A stretch of DNA of 64,000 nucleotides from contig NZ_BCNM01000006.1 of assembly GCF_001514495.1 (NCBI RefSeq), forward strand, positions 62,001 to 126,000, in the 5' to 3' direction. This document shows, in pieces, positions 51,137-60,785 of this stretch; the stretch's first letter is position 1; every line of letters begins with the position of its first letter. The position numbers were made by a program, and so were the translations under genes. Source of the stretch: Paenibacillus pabuli NBRC 13638. GTDB lineage: Bacteria > Bacillota > Bacilli > Paenibacillales > Paenibacillaceae. The notes under the pieces were generated by a model. That model was given only the letters and a program-made list of their open reading frames with translations, ran no database searches and was not told the origin of the DNA.

Positions 51137-52030
51137 CTATACGGACTGTTGCCCAAACAACTGCTGCGCAGTCTCAATAAATAACCGGGATGCAGGAGAA
51201 GCTTCAACAAGTGAAGGAACGGCAATCTCAATATTGCGGTAGGCTTTCGGCTCTGTGGGGAGTGCTTTTACACCCGGAGGCAGCCAGGATAGAGAGATGG
51301 CAGGCAGCATGGCGGTCCCGAGTCCCTGCTCAATCATGCTGAGACAAGTGTTTACGTTATACACGACAAACCCGAACTGTAATTCTGCCTTTGCTCGATG
51401 GAACAGATCAACAATCGGTACCTCGTAGCCGCCTTTACAGATGATCATGGGGTGCTTGTCCAGCATCTGTACGGGGAGAATCTCCTGATTTGCAAAAGGT
51501 TCATCGTCCCGAAACACCGCCAGCATCTCCTCGCTATAGAGTGGAAGCGTCTCATAAGCCACATCAACTGGTTCTTTATCTGTAGCAATAATGAGAGCCA
51601 CATCAATGGCGCGTGAACTTAGCCACTCCTGAATTTCAAGGATGTTCCCCTCGTGCAGCTCAAACTGAACCTGAGGATAGCGGTCCCGAATCGAGCGGAT
51701 AATCTTCGGCAGCAAATGGGCGGATGACATCGGGAAAGAGCCAATACGAATCGTACCAATCTCCAACCCTTTTTCGGCGGCAACGACCTGCTGTACCTTA
51801 TCAAATTGCTGTAAGATTCGGCGGAAAATGACCAAAATTCGCTGTCCCACATCGGTAAGCACAATGCCGTTTCGTCGGTCCCGTATGATTAGAGTCACAT
51901 CCAGTTCATTTTCCAGTGAAGAGATGGCTCGGCTGACTGCGGGCTGAGTCATATTCAGTTCCTGGCCTGCACGTGTGAAACTTCCTGTCTCTGCAATTTT
52001 CACAAATAACTGCAATTGTGAGTTGTTCAT
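51137..52030 (-). CDS. LysR-family transcriptional regulator
   Basis: The conserved start MNNSQLQLFVKIAETGSFTR at 52030 gives 297 residues; AAGGAG is 15 bases away, longer than usual. The winged helix-turn-helix (3-62) has AGQELNMTQPAVSRAISSLE. The remaining part is the LysR substrate domain with IRIGSFPMSSAHLLPKII. It is divergent from an EamA exporter, the common arrangement for LysR control of one transport gene. The effector is unknown. Confidence 0.9.
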   Translation of the reverse strand: MNNSQLQLFVKIAETGSFTRAGQELNMTQPAVSRAISSLENELDVTLIIRDRRNGIVLTDVGQRILVIFRRILQQFDKVQQVVAAEKGLEIGTIRIGSFPMSSAHLLPKIIRSIRDRYPQVQFELHEGNILEIQEWLSSRAIDVALIIATDKEPVDVAYETLPLYSEEMLAVFRDDEPFANQEILPVQMLDKHPMIICKGGYEVPIVDLFHRAKAELQFGFVVYNVNTCLSMIEQGLGTAMLPAISLSWLPPGVKALPTEPKAYRNIEIAVPSLVEASPASRLFIETAQQLFGQQSV

Positions 52031-52240
52031 AACAAATATGGTATGCTCCTTATGATTAACATGCATTTCAATTATTTCGATCCTTATTGTATCATGAAGA
52101 CACGGAACGATCAAAGAACGGATGTAGAACGGGTCTGGGTCGGATTCCAAATGATTTGCAGGCACAGAAAGAGCGCAGGATAATGTGTACGATTAATTAA
52201 ACTGCGCCTGTAGATGTGTGCCGGATAGGAGAATAAACAT

Positions 52241-53131
52241 ATGGCTTTATCACGTGCAAAAGCAGGCTGGGTCCTGGCTTTTCTAGTACTCATGTGGGGA
52301 GTGAACTGGCCCCTGACCAAATACGCATTAAACTACACACCGCCACTTATATTCGCGGGCATGCGCCTGTTAATCGGGGGCTTGGTACTGGGGTTATATG
52401 CTTTTCCCCGCTACAAAACGCTGCGGCTGAAGCAAACCTGGCATATCTATGCCATATCTGCAGTGCTTAATATTATTTTCTTCTACGGCTTTCAGACGAT
52501 GGGGCTGACGGAAGTGCCGGCAGGATTATTTTCATCCATCGTGTTCCTCCAGCCTGTGCTGCTCGGAATCGGGGCCTGGTTATGGTTGGGAGAGTCCATG
52601 TATGGAATGAAAATTGCCGGATTGGTGATCGGTTTTGCAGGCGTGGCTACGATCAGTATTGGCGGCATGACAGGCAAAGTATCCCCTGAAGGGGTTATGC
52701 TTGGGCTGTTCAGCGCAATTAGCTGGGCGATTGGAACCGTATATATGAAGCGAACTTCAATGAAGGTCGATGGAATCTGGATGACAGCCATTCCGATTCT
52801 GATCGGCGGAGTTGTGCTGACATTGACAGGTACGGTGACGGAGAGCTGGGCAGATGTGCAATGGGTGCTTCCTTTTATACTGGATATGCTGTTTATTTCG
52901 GTGTTTGTCATTGCGTTGGGCTGGCTCGCATTCTTCAAGCTGGTCAGCTCTGGCGAAGCCAGCAAAGTAGGATCGTTCACGTTCCTGATTCCGCTGATTG
53001 CCCTGCTGTGCAGTGTGCTGTTCCTCGGAGAGTCGGTGACGGTCAATCTGATCGCAGGTCTGGTTATGATTATTGCCAGCATCTTGCTTGTGAATGTTAA
53101 AGTGAAAGGTAGTAAGGTGGCGAAAATATAA
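52241..53131 (+). CDS. EamA/DMT-family exporter (RhaT-like)
   Basis: This 296-residue protein has ten membrane segments in two EamA repeats. Motifs: FLVLMWGVNWPLTKYAL, TEVPAGLFSSIVFLQPVLLG, then SAISWAIGTVYMKRTSM and IPLIALLCSVLFLGESVT. These transporters export amino acids or other metabolites. AGGAG nine bases upstream sets the ATG. It is divergent from a LysR gene at 51137-52030, probably its regulator. Confidence 0.9.
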   Translation: MALSRAKAGWVLAFLVLMWGVNWPLTKYALNYTPPLIFAGMRLLIGGLVLGLYAFPRYKTLRLKQTWHIYAISAVLNIIFFYGFQTMGLTEVPAGLFSSIVFLQPVLLGIGAWLWLGESMYGMKIAGLVIGFAGVATISIGGMTGKVSPEGVMLGLFSAISWAIGTVYMKRTSMKVDGIWMTAIPILIGGVVLTLTGTVTESWADVQWVLPFILDMLFISVFVIALGWLAFFKLVSSGEASKVGSFTFLIPLIALLCSVLFLGESVTVNLIAGLVMIIASILLVNVKVKGSKVAKI

Positions 53132-53253
53132 AGTATGCGGTGAGCTTTCTTCAAGTGGTGATGAACCTTATATACATTCAGAATGACAATGCAAAAATTG
53201 GGTAAGTTATATATAGGAACATCACCATGAATACGAAAAAGGAGGACTCCAGC

Positions 53254-53439
53254 ATGACACAACAGAACAATCAACCTCAGGATGAGGCAGAAATTCGCAA
53301 CAAACTGGATGAAGACGGGGATTCCTTGATGGAGAAAAAGAAAATTTTGAGCGGTGTGGATATTGAGCCGCAAGCAGACGAATGGTCTGCCAAGCCATCA
53401 CCTGTAGCATTTGATGAAGGCAAATCATCCAAAGAATAA
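53254..53439 (+). CDS. Small acidic hypothetical protein, 61 residues
   Basis: AAAGGAGG eight bases upstream selects the ATG at 53254. The product is soluble, acidic and probably disordered: QQNNQPQDEAEIRNKLDEDG, SLMEKKKILSGVDIEP and a tail GKSSKE. No family is recognised. It is a single gene with the terminator at 53460. Confidence 0.6.
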   Translation: MTQQNNQPQDEAEIRNKLDEDGDSLMEKKKILSGVDIEPQADEWSAKPSPVAFDEGKSSKE

Positions 53440-53459
53440 GAGGAACCAAATATAGCTTA

Positions 53460-53498
53460 AAAAGAAGCGGGTACCGTTAAGGTATCTGCTTCTTTTTA
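53460..53498 (+). terminator. Rho-independent terminator
   Basis: AAAAAGAAGCGGGTACC pairs with GGTATCTGCTTCTTTTT around GTTAA. The arms are long with one or two mismatches. Confidence 0.85.
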
Positions 53499-53539
53499 TA
53501 AGGCTATGTTAAAGTCTAATGTTGATTTTCCAGCATAAG

Positions 53540-53567
53540 AAAACCGCCTTGGTGAATAAGGCGGTTC
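53540..53567 (-). terminator. Terminator of the Nudix gene
   Basis: AACCGCCTT and AAGGCGGTT form a perfect 9-base stem. On the minus strand it runs into TTTTC. It lies 50 bases beyond the Nudix stop. Confidence 0.78.
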
Positions 53568-53616
53568 TTTGAGCTATGGTCTCAGATAGTTGAATAGACT
53601 AAATAATGCTCCCAGA

Positions 53617-54048
53617 CTATTCAAACCACTGTCTTGGTCCGATGATGTGGAATAATTGATTACTATCAGTATTCAAAGCTTCCTGTATACGTGCAATAGT
53701 GAAGTCGCTAATCGGTCTAGGCAAATCATCTACATTGTAATATTTACATTCTGTTACCTCCGCAGCATCAGGCTGTGGTTGTTGATTATGGACTACCTTA
53801 CACATGAATGCAAAATGATGCATATCGTGAGCGGGTTCATAATACACGCCTGTTAAGCGACCTACGGCGACTTCAAGACCAGTTTCTTCAAACACTTCTC
53901 GCTTTGCAGTATCCTCTGCGGATTCATTAAGCTCTGATAACCCTCCTGGTAGTTCCCAATTGTATTTTCCGTAGTTATGTTTTACTAGAAGAATTCGCCC
54001 TTCTGAATCCATGATCACAGCAGCTGCCCCGACTGTTTTTTTTGACAT
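53617..54048 (-). CDS. Nudix hydrolase
   Basis: This 143-residue protein has a complete Nudix box from Gly36 to about residue 58: GLSELNESAEDTAKREVFEE then TG, fitting G-x5-E-x7-R-E-U-x-E-E-x-G-U. The metal-binding glutamates are all present. It cleaves nucleoside diphosphates linked to another moiety; the substrate cannot be read from sequence. A tail ending GPRQWFE follows the fold. It is a single gene on the minus strand. Confidence 0.9.
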   Translation of the reverse strand: MSKKTVGAAAVIMDSEGRILLVKHNYGKYNWELPGGLSELNESAEDTAKREVFEETGLEVAVGRLTGVYYEPAHDMHHFAFMCKVVHNQQPQPDAAEVTECKYYNVDDLPRPISDFTIARIQEALNTDSNQLFHIIGPRQWFE

Positions 54049-54477
54049 TTCGTATCCCCTTTGATTTTTTTAGAAATAAGTTCCATATTTTAGAGGTGAT
54101 TACCTGTATTTGTTGCGGTCTATTAAAGTAATCTGCCAGTTAGCTTAACAAGAATAAGCAGATAGCCGAAGTTTGGTATTCGTATCGGCACAGTAAATAG
54201 ATATGATTTTACCAACATATTCTCCTTATTCGATGAGGTATTCTCATATTCCTTGCTGTCTATATAACGGAACCAAGCCAATTAATGTTGCAAATATTTG
54301 GTTGCAGCACCATTGAAGCGGTCTTTTATAAAATAAGAAAAGGATAAGCTCTGGAGGATCATCGTTCTGATATTTAAGGGAATTTTCCGCAACACGCAGT
54401 CGGGGTTCATGAATCACATCGACAGATGTTTTTTTATTGTATAATCATGGAAACGTTTGTGAGGGGAGAATGTGAAG
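54049..54477. other. Intergenic region (429 bases), one promoter seen
   Basis: The region is AT-rich and I saw no gene or RNA in it. At its right end TATAAT (54440-54445) with TCGACA (54419-54424, 15-base spacer) is a likely promoter for the GNAT gene. Confidence 0.4.
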
Positions 54478-54960
54478 ATGAGTGAGATTAACATTAGACG
54501 GGCTGTCATCGGAGATTACACGGGAGTATCTGCATTAATGGATGAATTGCATCACTTGCATGTGGAGGCTCGGCCAGACGTATACAGAGAGTTGCAGACG
54601 AGAATGAGCCATAAGGAATATGAGCAACTACTGGGGACGGATCAGCGGTATCTATATGTTGCAGAAATGCTGGATAACAGTGAAATTGTTGGATATGCGA
54701 GCGCACAATTAAATGTTATTCAAAATGTGGACTTGTTACTGGATCGAAAGATGCTGTATATCAATGAAATCATTATGGGCAGCAAGCATCGTGGACATGG
54801 GAGAGGCAAACAATTGATGCAGGTATTAATTGAGCTTGGTAAAGAGATCCAGGTCGATAGTGTTGAACTGACCGTGTCTACGTTTAATACCGGTGCCCAG
54901 GCTTTCTATGAGCAGATGGGTCTGGCTGTACGCAGCAGCAGAATGGAATACATACTATAA
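54478..54960 (+). CDS. GNAT-family N-acetyltransferase
   Basis: GAGGGGAGA precedes the ATG at 54478 by about ten bases (the GTG at 54472 is nearer); 160 residues. Motif A of the acetyl-CoA site is IIMGSKHRGHGRGKQLMQVL (R-x2-G-x-G/A). The fold continues with VELTVSTFNTGAQAFYEQMG, which is the usual motif B ending in F-Y-x3-G. The substrate is unknown. Confidence 0.88.
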   Translation: MSEINIRRAVIGDYTGVSALMDELHHLHVEARPDVYRELQTRMSHKEYEQLLGTDQRYLYVAEMLDNSEIVGYASAQLNVIQNVDLLLDRKMLYINEIIMGSKHRGHGRGKQLMQVLIELGKEIQVDSVELTVSTFNTGAQAFYEQMGLAVRSSRMEYIL

Positions 54961-55053
54961 TGCGCCTGTACAAAGACTAATGGAAATGTCGACGTGATTG
55001 TGCAGTTGTGGGAAGCTAAATTCATCCATTTGGAGTAAAATAATGAAATGGTC

Positions 55054-55082
55054 TTGCATACCCCCATGGGGTACGTTAAACT
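55054..55082 (+). promoter_or_regulatory. csoR-copZ promoter with CsoR operator
   Basis: TTGCAT (55054-55059) and TAAACT (55077-55082) have a 17-base spacer that holds TACCCC-CAT-GGGGTA (55059-55073), the G-tract palindrome bound by CsoR. Bound repressor would block the promoter until Cu(I) releases it. Confidence 0.8.
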
Positions 55083-55114
55083 TATAACAGAACGAAAGAA
55101 AAGGGGTGTTCGTG

Positions 55115-55516
55115 ATGGAACATCAGAGCCATCCCAAGGAACCTTTGAATTCATCCGTAACAGAGATGAGTGAAGTCTCGCAGACAGATGATCTGCAAGC
55201 CACTTCATGTCATACGGCAGGCAGTGACGGGAAGCATGTGCGCAAGAGCCATCATTCCCAGCAGATGAAGGGCAACCTGATTTCCCGTTTAAACCGTGTT
55301 GAAGGACAGATCCGCGGGATCAAGGGATTGATTGAGAAGGACACTTATTGTGATGATGTGCTGACTCAGATCGCTGCGGCTCAGTCTGCTCTCAATTCGG
55401 TAGGCAAGCTGCTGCTCGAAGGTCACATGAAGAGCTGTATCGTTGAGCGCATTCAGGCCGGAGAACATGAGGTTGTGGATGAATTGTTGGTAACGGTAAG
55501 GAAGTTAATGAAGTAA
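55115..55516 (+). CDS. csoR: CsoR copper-sensing repressor
   Basis: AAAGGGG selects the ATG at 55115; 133 residues. The first 45 residues are a Ser/His-rich extension (HHSQQ at its end), longer than in B. subtilis CsoR. The helical core from about 50 has ISRLNRVEGQIRGIKGLIEK and the copper ligands Cys79, His104 and Cys108 with C-x24-H-x3-C spacing, the CsoR fingerprint. It represses copZ and copA by binding the TACCCC palindromes at 55059 and 55870. The gene leads a csoR-copZ unit. Confidence 0.92.
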   Translation: MEHQSHPKEPLNSSVTEMSEVSQTDDLQATSCHTAGSDGKHVRKSHHSQQMKGNLISRLNRVEGQIRGIKGLIEKDTYCDDVLTQIAAAQSALNSVGKLLLEGHMKSCIVERIQAGEHEVVDELLVTVRKLMK

Positions 55517-55564
55517 CTATTTTTGAATGAACTCATCATTTATATATCCAAGGAGGAACTACTC

Positions 55565-55765
55565 ATGTCAAATATTACGTTGAACGTTACAGGAATGTCT
55601 TGCAATCACTGTGTGAAATCGGTTGAAGAAGCCGTGAAGAATGCGGGAGCGAATGGTCAGGTTGATCTGGCAGCAGGAACTGTAGCAGTTGAATATGACG
55701 AGCAAAAAGTTAATGTGGATCAGATTAAAGCAGCCATCGAAGATCAAGGGTATGACGTAGTCTAA
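55565..55765 (+). CDS. copZ: CopZ copper chaperone
   Basis: AAGGAGG precedes the ATG at 55565; 66 residues. It is a single heavy-metal-associated domain with GMSCNHC (Cys13, Cys16) after the first strand, then the usual helix VKSVEEAVKNAG and VAVEYDEQKVNVDQIKAAIE. It carries Cu(I) to the CopA ATPase encoded next. The gene lies 48 bases after csoR in the same unit, and a terminator follows. Confidence 0.93.
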   Translation: MSNITLNVTGMSCNHCVKSVEEAVKNAGANGQVDLAAGTVAVEYDEQKVNVDQIKAAIEDQGYDVV

Positions 55766-55772
55766 TCATTGC

Positions 55773-55860
55773 AGGCTTAAACTGAACTTCCCTATGCATG
55801 GAAAGGAATTCAACAGATCTTTTCCAATGAATGAGTTCATGGTTTAAGCCTGATTTTCTG
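55773..55860 (+). terminator. Terminator with long loop after copZ
   Basis: AGGCTTAAACTGAAC (55773-55787) pairs with GTTCATGGTTTAAGCCT (55835-55851) with a 2-base bulge, followed by GATTTTCTGTCTTTT. It separates copZ from copA, which has its own operator. Confidence 0.65.
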
Positions 55861-55868
55861 TCTTTTAT

Positions 55869-55885
55869 ATACCCCTTGGGGGTAT
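55869..55885. promoter_or_regulatory. Second CsoR operator, before copA
   Basis: ATACCCC-TTG-GGGGTAT is a perfect palindrome with the same TACCCC arms as the csoR operator. It lies 48 bases before the copA start. Confidence 0.82.
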
Positions 55886-55932
55886 GGATCATACGATATA
55901 TTTCATATCTCATGAAGAAAGGAGCTAATCAC

Positions 55933-58461
55933 ATGGATAAGTCAACGACAACGGAAAACACATCAGCATCAGAACCCGTACCTTCACCGGAAACAGCAGG
56001 ATTACAGACAACACTGCAAATTACAGGGATGACCTGTGCTGCCTGCTCTACCCGGATTGAGAAGGGGTTGTCCCGAATGGAAGGGGTCAATCAGGCGAAT
56101 GTTAACCTCGCCATAGAACAAGCAACCGTATCCTATGATCCGAAGACAACGAACATCAATGCATTGCGGGATAAGGTGGAGGCACTTGGCTATGGTACAG
56201 TAACGGAATCCGTGGATCTGGACATTACAGGCATGACCTGTGCTGCTTGTTCTGCTCGAATCGAAAAGGGTCTTTCCCGGTTGCCGGGTGTATCCCGTGC
56301 AAACGTGAATCTGGCGCTGGAGACGGGACATGTGGAATTCGCAGCGGGAACGTTGAAAGCATCCGATATTACGGCGAAGATCAAACAGCTTGGTTATGGC
56401 GCAGAATTGCAGCAGACACAGGAAGATACCCAATCGGTGCGTGAGCGTGAATTACAGCGCAAAAAGTGGAAATGGATGATCTCCGCTTTGTTATCTTTGC
56501 CATTGTTATGGGCCATGGTGGGTCACTTCTCATTCACCTCGTGGATCTGGGTACCGGATCTGTTCATGAACCCGTGGTTCCAATTGGTACTGGCAGCGCC
56601 GGTACAGTTTGTCATTGGATGGCAATTCTACGTGGGAGCCTATAAAGCGCTGCGTAATGGCAGTGCCAATATGGATGTACTGGTTGCTTTGGGTACAAGT
56701 GCGGCGTTCTTCTACAGTCTGTATCTGACCCTGATCAGCGGCAATGCAGCTTCGACCATGATGGATCATGGTGGGGCGGGAATGGCTGCAGCAGCCATGC
56801 CAACTGTGGAACTATATTATGAGACGAGTGCAATCCTGATTACGTTGATCCTATTGGGAAAATGGTTCGAAGCTGTAGCCAAAGGGCGCTCTTCTCAGGC
56901 GATCAAGAGCCTCATCGAACTGGCTCCGCGTGAAGCCAGAGTGATTCGTGATGGACAGGAGGTTATTGTACCGTCGGCGTATGTAGCGGTAGGTGATCTG
57001 GTTCTGGTAAAACCCGGGGACAGCATTCCTGTAGATGGCGTCGTGGAGGAGGGGCAGTCTTCTGTCGATGAATCCATGTTAAGCGGAGAGAGCCTGCCCG
57101 TGGATAAAAAACCAGGGGACACCGTTACAGGCGCTACGCTGAACAAAAATGGAGTATTACGACTGCGTGCCACCCGCGTTGGCTCGGACACGGCATTATC
57201 TCAGATTATTAAAGTAGTTGAGCAAGCGCAGGGTTCCAAAGCCCCTATTCAGCGGATTGCCGATGTGATTTCAGGCATTTTTGTTCCGATTGTTGTAGGC
57301 ATCGCGGCAGTGACATTCCTGATCTGGTATCTGTTCGCAAGTCCCGGTGATTTTGCCGGTTCGCTGGAGAAGGCGATTGCTGTTCTGGTCATTGCCTGTC
57401 CTTGTGCGCTGGGCCTTGCAACGCCAACGTCCATTATGGCTGGATCAGGACGTGCGGCTGAATATGGCGTGTTGTTCAAAGGCGGTGAACATCTGGAATC
57501 AGCACAGCAGATCCAGACCGTTGTACTGGACAAAACAGGTACAGTTACCCAAGGCAAGCCCGTGCTTACGGATGTGGTGACGGCTCCAGAATGGACGGAA
57601 GCAGAGCTGCTGCAGCGGGTGGGAGCGGCAGAGCAGAGTTCGGAGCATCCTTTGGCTGAGGCGATTGTGGAAGGAATCCGAGGTAAAGGTCTGGAGTTAA
57701 CCCACTCAGAGCAGTTCGAGAACATCCCTGGTTATGGTGTGCGAGCCCGGGTTCAGGGACAAGAGATCCTGGTCGGGACACGCCGACTGCTTATGGATGC
57801 GAAAGTGAGTGTTTCCGAAGACATTATGCAGCAGATGAACAACCTGGAAGAACAAGGACGTACGGCAATGCTGGTCGCGGCGGATGGACAATGGGCAGGG
57901 ATCGTTGCTGTGGCTGATACCATCAAGGAAACGTCCCGTGAAGCGATTGGCAGATTACAAGCCATGGGAATCGATGTCATTATGATTACAGGAGACAATG
58001 AGCGCACCGCTCGCGCCGTGGCAGAACAGGCCGGAATCGGTAAAGTTTTGGCTGAGGTACTGCCAGAGGGTAAAGCCGCCGAAGTGAAGAAGCTCCAGGA
58101 GAGCGGCCTCAAGGTAGCGATGGTTGGGGATGGTATTAATGATGCTCCTGCCCTTGCTACAGCCGATATTGGCATGGCGATTGGAACCGGAACGGACGTG
58201 GCGATGGAAGCGGCGGATATCACGTTGATGCGCGGCGACTTGAACAGTATTGCGGATGCGATCGAGATGAGCCGGCGCACCATGGGTAATATTAAGCAGA
58301 ATCTGTTCTGGGCACTGGGGTATAACGTTATCGGTATCCCTATTGCAGCAGTAGGCTTTCTGGCCCCTTGGCTGGCAGGGGCGGCAATGGCGTTCAGCTC
58401 GGTGTCGGTTGTATTGAACTCGCTTCGCCTGCAGCGAATGAAACTGAGACGCAGTGACTGA
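55933..58461 (+). CDS. copA: CopA Cu(I)-exporting P1B-type ATPase
   Basis: AAAGGAG sets the ATG at 55933; 842 residues. Two N-terminal metal domains have GMTCAAC (Cys35/38 and Cys103/106). Eight membrane segments follow with the CPC ion site at 489-491, the phosphorylation site DKTGT (Asp533), HP in [10 protein letters not shown], and MITGDN and [12 protein letters not shown] of the ATP-binding domain. Two serine-rich residues of the last segments ([12 protein letters not shown]) complete the Cu(I) pattern. It pumps Cu(I) out and is under its own CsoR operator. Confidence 0.95.
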   Translation: MDKSTTTENTSASEPVPSPETAGLQTTLQITGMTCAACSTRIEKGLSRMEGVNQANVNLAIEQATVSYDPKTTNINALRDKVEALGYGTVTESVDLDITGMTCAACSARIEKGLSRLPGVSRANVNLALETGHVEFAAGTLKASDITAKIKQLGYGAELQQTQEDTQSVRERELQRKKWKWMISALLSLPLLWAMVGHFSFTSWIWVPDLFMNPWFQLVLAAPVQFVIGWQFYVGAYKALRNGSANMDVLVALGTSAAFFYSLYLTLISGNAASTMMDHGGAGMAAAAMPTVELYYETSAILITLILLGKWFEAVAKGRSSQAIKSLIELAPREARVIRDGQEVIVPSAYVAVGDLVLVKPGDSIPVDGVVEEGQSSVDESMLSGESLPVDKKPGDTVTGATLNKNGVLRLRATRVGSDTALSQIIKVVEQAQGSKAPIQRIADVISGIFVPIVVGIAAVTFLIWYLFASPGDFAGSLEKAIAVLVIACPCALGLATPTSIMAGSGRAAEYGVLFKGGEHLESAQQIQTVVLDKTGTVTQGKPVLTDVVTAPEWTEAELLQRVGAAEQSSEHPLAEAIVEGIRGKGLELTHSEQFENIPGYGVRARVQGQEILVGTRRLLMDAKVSVSEDIMQQMNNLEEQGRTAMLVAADGQWAGIVAVADTIKETSREAIGRLQAMGIDVIMITGDNERTARAVAEQAGIGKVLAEVLPEGKAAEVKKLQESGLKVAMVGDGINDAPALATADIGMAIGTGTDVAMEAADITLMRGDLNSIADAIEMSRRTMGNIKQNLFWALGYNVIGIPIAAVGFLAPWLAGAAMAFSSVSVVLNSLRLQRMKLRRSD

Positions 58462-58790
58462 TGTTCATTAGTGGATGTGGTTCAACTTTTCATTATGCTC
58501 AAGCGTGAGCATATTGCACGGTCTGCTGCGGCGGACCGTGTTTTTTATTGAGGAAAGGTGTTTGAGATATGTTAAAGGAACCTCCCTTCCCTTGTTAATA
58601 GAGGCGAGATGTGAAGTAATGATCTTTTATGAAATGGAATTCATTGTTTGCGAAACAACATCTCCTCTTTCTGAACCTTTCAGAAATAGATTGACAATAT
58701 AGACATATAGACTTAAAATTTAAAACGATCGTTTGATTTAAACAATCGTTTACATCAAATTTGAACTAATCAGTAATGGAGGATATCATT
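58462..58790. other. Intergenic region after copA (terminator, then promoter)
   Basis: It holds a terminator (CACGGTC 58517-58523 with GGACCGTG 58533-58540, then TTTTTT) and the regulated promoter listed next. No gene was recognised between them. Confidence 0.75.
58691..58751 (+). promoter_or_regulatory. Promoter with two TetR-type operators
   Basis: TTGACA (58691-58696), 17 bases, TAAAAT (58714-58719) make a good SigA promoter. Directly after it, AAACGATCGTTT (58723-58734) is a perfect palindrome and AAACAATCGTTT (58740-58751) a near copy 17 bases on. Binding of a TetR protein would block transcription. Confidence 0.75.
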
Positions 58791-58791
58791 T

Positions 58792-59952
58792 ATGTTGCAG
58801 GCTTTACGCATTTTGTTAAAAAAACCGCCAGTAATTGTGGGGATCGTGACAGCACTTATGTTCCAAGTGATCTTCAGCGTGATCTGGATGACAGCATATT
58901 CCGGAGTGAATGACCGGGTGAATGAATTGACAGTTGCCGTGGTGAATGAGGATGGAGAGCAGTCCAAGGGGATTGCAGATCGCATAGCTGAGACGCTTCC
59001 TTTCCATACGGTATCTAATCTGAGTGCTGCTGAAGCACTGGATCAGTTGAACCATCGCAAAATTCATATGGTGCTGAATATTCCAGCTGGCTTTAATGAG
59101 CTGATTCAAACAGCCGGTTCCACTGCCGAAATCAAGTACAGCATTAACGAGGCTAACCCGGTTACGATCAAAAGCATGATGCAAGGTGTATCGCAAAGCG
59201 TGACGAACACGATTAACAAGCAAGCAACAGCTCAAGGTGTACAGACGGTATTAACGGCGTCCGGAGCGCCTGCGAATCAGGCGGCTGAAGCTGCTGCCAA
59301 CCTGACTTCCCGCGTGGAGGGCACGACCACATCGATCAACCCGGTCAATGGTATGAACAATCAGATGGTACCGATGATGATGGTTCTGGCTTCATATGTG
59401 GGAGCCATGATTATGGGGATGAACTTGCAGACAGCGATGGGTATGCTGTCCGCTACGCACTCCCGCTGGACATTGTTCGGCGCAAGAGTAGTCATTAACA
59501 TCGGGTCTGCTCTCTTGGTTTCCCTGCTGGGATCATCATTGATTGTGGCGCTGGGCGGACAGATCGAGCAAGGATTTATCGCATTCTGGATGTTCCAGGC
59601 GCTGTTCCTCTGCACATTCATGTTCTTCTCCCAGTTCTTCCTGATCTGCTTCGGACCAGCAGGAAGCCTGTTCAACATCATTTCACTGTCACTGCAACTG
59701 GTATCTTCCGGTGCAATGGTGCCACGTGAACTGCTGAACAGTTTCTACAGTGGTATTGGTCAGTATCTGCCAGCCACATATGCCGTTCAAGGTGTTCTGA
59801 GCGTTCAATTGGGCGGACCAGGAGTTCAATCCGCTGCTGGCTCAGTTGCCATTGTACTGCTCGTGGCTGTGGCTCTCTCTTTGGTCGTGACGTCGTTAAA
59901 AAAACAACGTATGCCAGCTGGGGCTCCAAGCCCAGCTCCAATGAACAGCTAA
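58792..59952 (+). CDS. YhgE/Pip-type ABC-2 membrane protein (DUF3533-like)
   Basis: The protein has 386 residues. One N-terminal membrane segment (about 13-36) is followed by an external domain of about 170 residues with LTVAVVNEDGEQSKGIADRI and INEANPVTIKSMMQGVSQSV. Five C-terminal membrane segments begin near MVPMMMVLASYVGAMIMGMN. This is the plan of the YhgE/Pip and DUF3533 group of ABC-2 permeases. No ATPase lies nearby, so it either borrows one or works alone. Upstream operators suggest repression by the TetR protein at 60177. Confidence 0.8.
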   Translation: MLQALRILLKKPPVIVGIVTALMFQVIFSVIWMTAYSGVNDRVNELTVAVVNEDGEQSKGIADRIAETLPFHTVSNLSAAEALDQLNHRKIHMVLNIPAGFNELIQTAGSTAEIKYSINEANPVTIKSMMQGVSQSVTNTINKQATAQGVQTVLTASGAPANQAAEAAANLTSRVEGTTTSINPVNGMNNQMVPMMMVLASYVGAMIMGMNLQTAMGMLSATHSRWTLFGARVVINIGSALLVSLLGSSLIVALGGQIEQGFIAFWMFQALFLCTFMFFSQFFLICFGPAGSLFNIISLSLQLVSSGAMVPRELLNSFYSGIGQYLPATYAVQGVLSVQLGGPGVQSAAGSVAIVLLVAVALSLVVTSLKKQRMPAGAPSPAPMNS

Positions 59953-59992
59953 TTTGCAGTAGATGTACGGGTCTTCATAGGAAATAAACAAG

Positions 59993-60026
59993 CCTCCCGG
60001 TGATTCTTCGCCGGGGGGTTTCTGTT
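59993..60026 (+). terminator. Rho-independent terminator
   Basis: CCTCCCGG pairs with CCGGGGGG around a 10-base loop, followed by TTTCTGTTT. Confidence 0.75.
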
Positions 60027-60176
60027 TAATAATAGGTTGAGGTGGCTGGTTTTGGAGGATCAGGCAGCACACCTTGCGCTTTGATGCACAAACTTTCATA
60101 ATAATACGATAGAGCAGTGTCGCTGCAGCCCCATGAGCTGGAGCAATGAATAGAACGGACAAGAGGAGCGGACGGA

Positions 60177-60785
60177 ATGACGGAACCGGAATTGGATATA
60201 AAAATGAGGATTTTGCTTGCAGCCAAAAAACTTTTTGCACAGCAGGGGTATGACGGGACAAGTGTTCGTCAAATCTGTGATGAGGCGGGTGCGAATGTGT
60301 CACTGGTCTCGTACCATTTTGGCGGGAAAGAAAAGGTGTTCGAAGCATTATTTGAGCACTTCTTTCCTGATCATATGATGAACGAGCTGGCTGAAGAGTC
60401 CATGTCCTCCCCCGTGGAGGGTATCCAACGAATTATAGGTGAAGTTGTGAAGTTCACGATGACGGACCGGGAGATGAGTGATATTGTGCAGCTGGAAATT
60501 ACGCTGCGTACCCACCGCACAGCTACCGTGTTTCGTTTCTTGGACCCCGTCTGGACCAAAGTAAGGGAACTGCTGCGAGAAGGAAAAGAGCAGGGCGTGT
60601 TCCAAATACAATCCGTATCTTATGCAATGCTTCAGGTCATGGGGGTAGCTTTGGCGCACAAACGAGCCAAGAACTCACGGTTTAGCTTTGATTATCAGGA
60701 TATGAACACAGATGAGCTGGCTGAGCAGACCATTGAATTTGTACTTCGAGGATTGGGAGTGAAGGATCATGAACGAAACCATTGA
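60177..60785 (+). CDS. TetR/AcrR family regulator
   Basis: The protein has 202 residues. The helix-turn-helix domain (about 10-57) has ILLAAKKLFAQQGYDGTSVR, ICDEAGANVSLVSYHFGGKE, a textbook TetR pattern. The C-terminal part resembles the TetR_C CerR/YbiH subfamily. The ATG at 60177 is preceded by GAGGAG at a normal distance. It overlaps the nitroreductase gene by 17 bases. It likely binds the AAACGATCGTTT pair before the YhgE/Pip-type gene. Confidence 0.9.
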   Translation: MTEPELDIKMRILLAAKKLFAQQGYDGTSVRQICDEAGANVSLVSYHFGGKEKVFEALFEHFFPDHMMNELAEESMSSPVEGIQRIIGEVVKFTMTDREMSDIVQLEITLRTHRTATVFRFLDPVWTKVRELLREGKEQGVFQIQSVSYAMLQVMGVALAHKRAKNSRFSFDYQDMNTDELAEQTIEFVLRGLGVKDHERNH

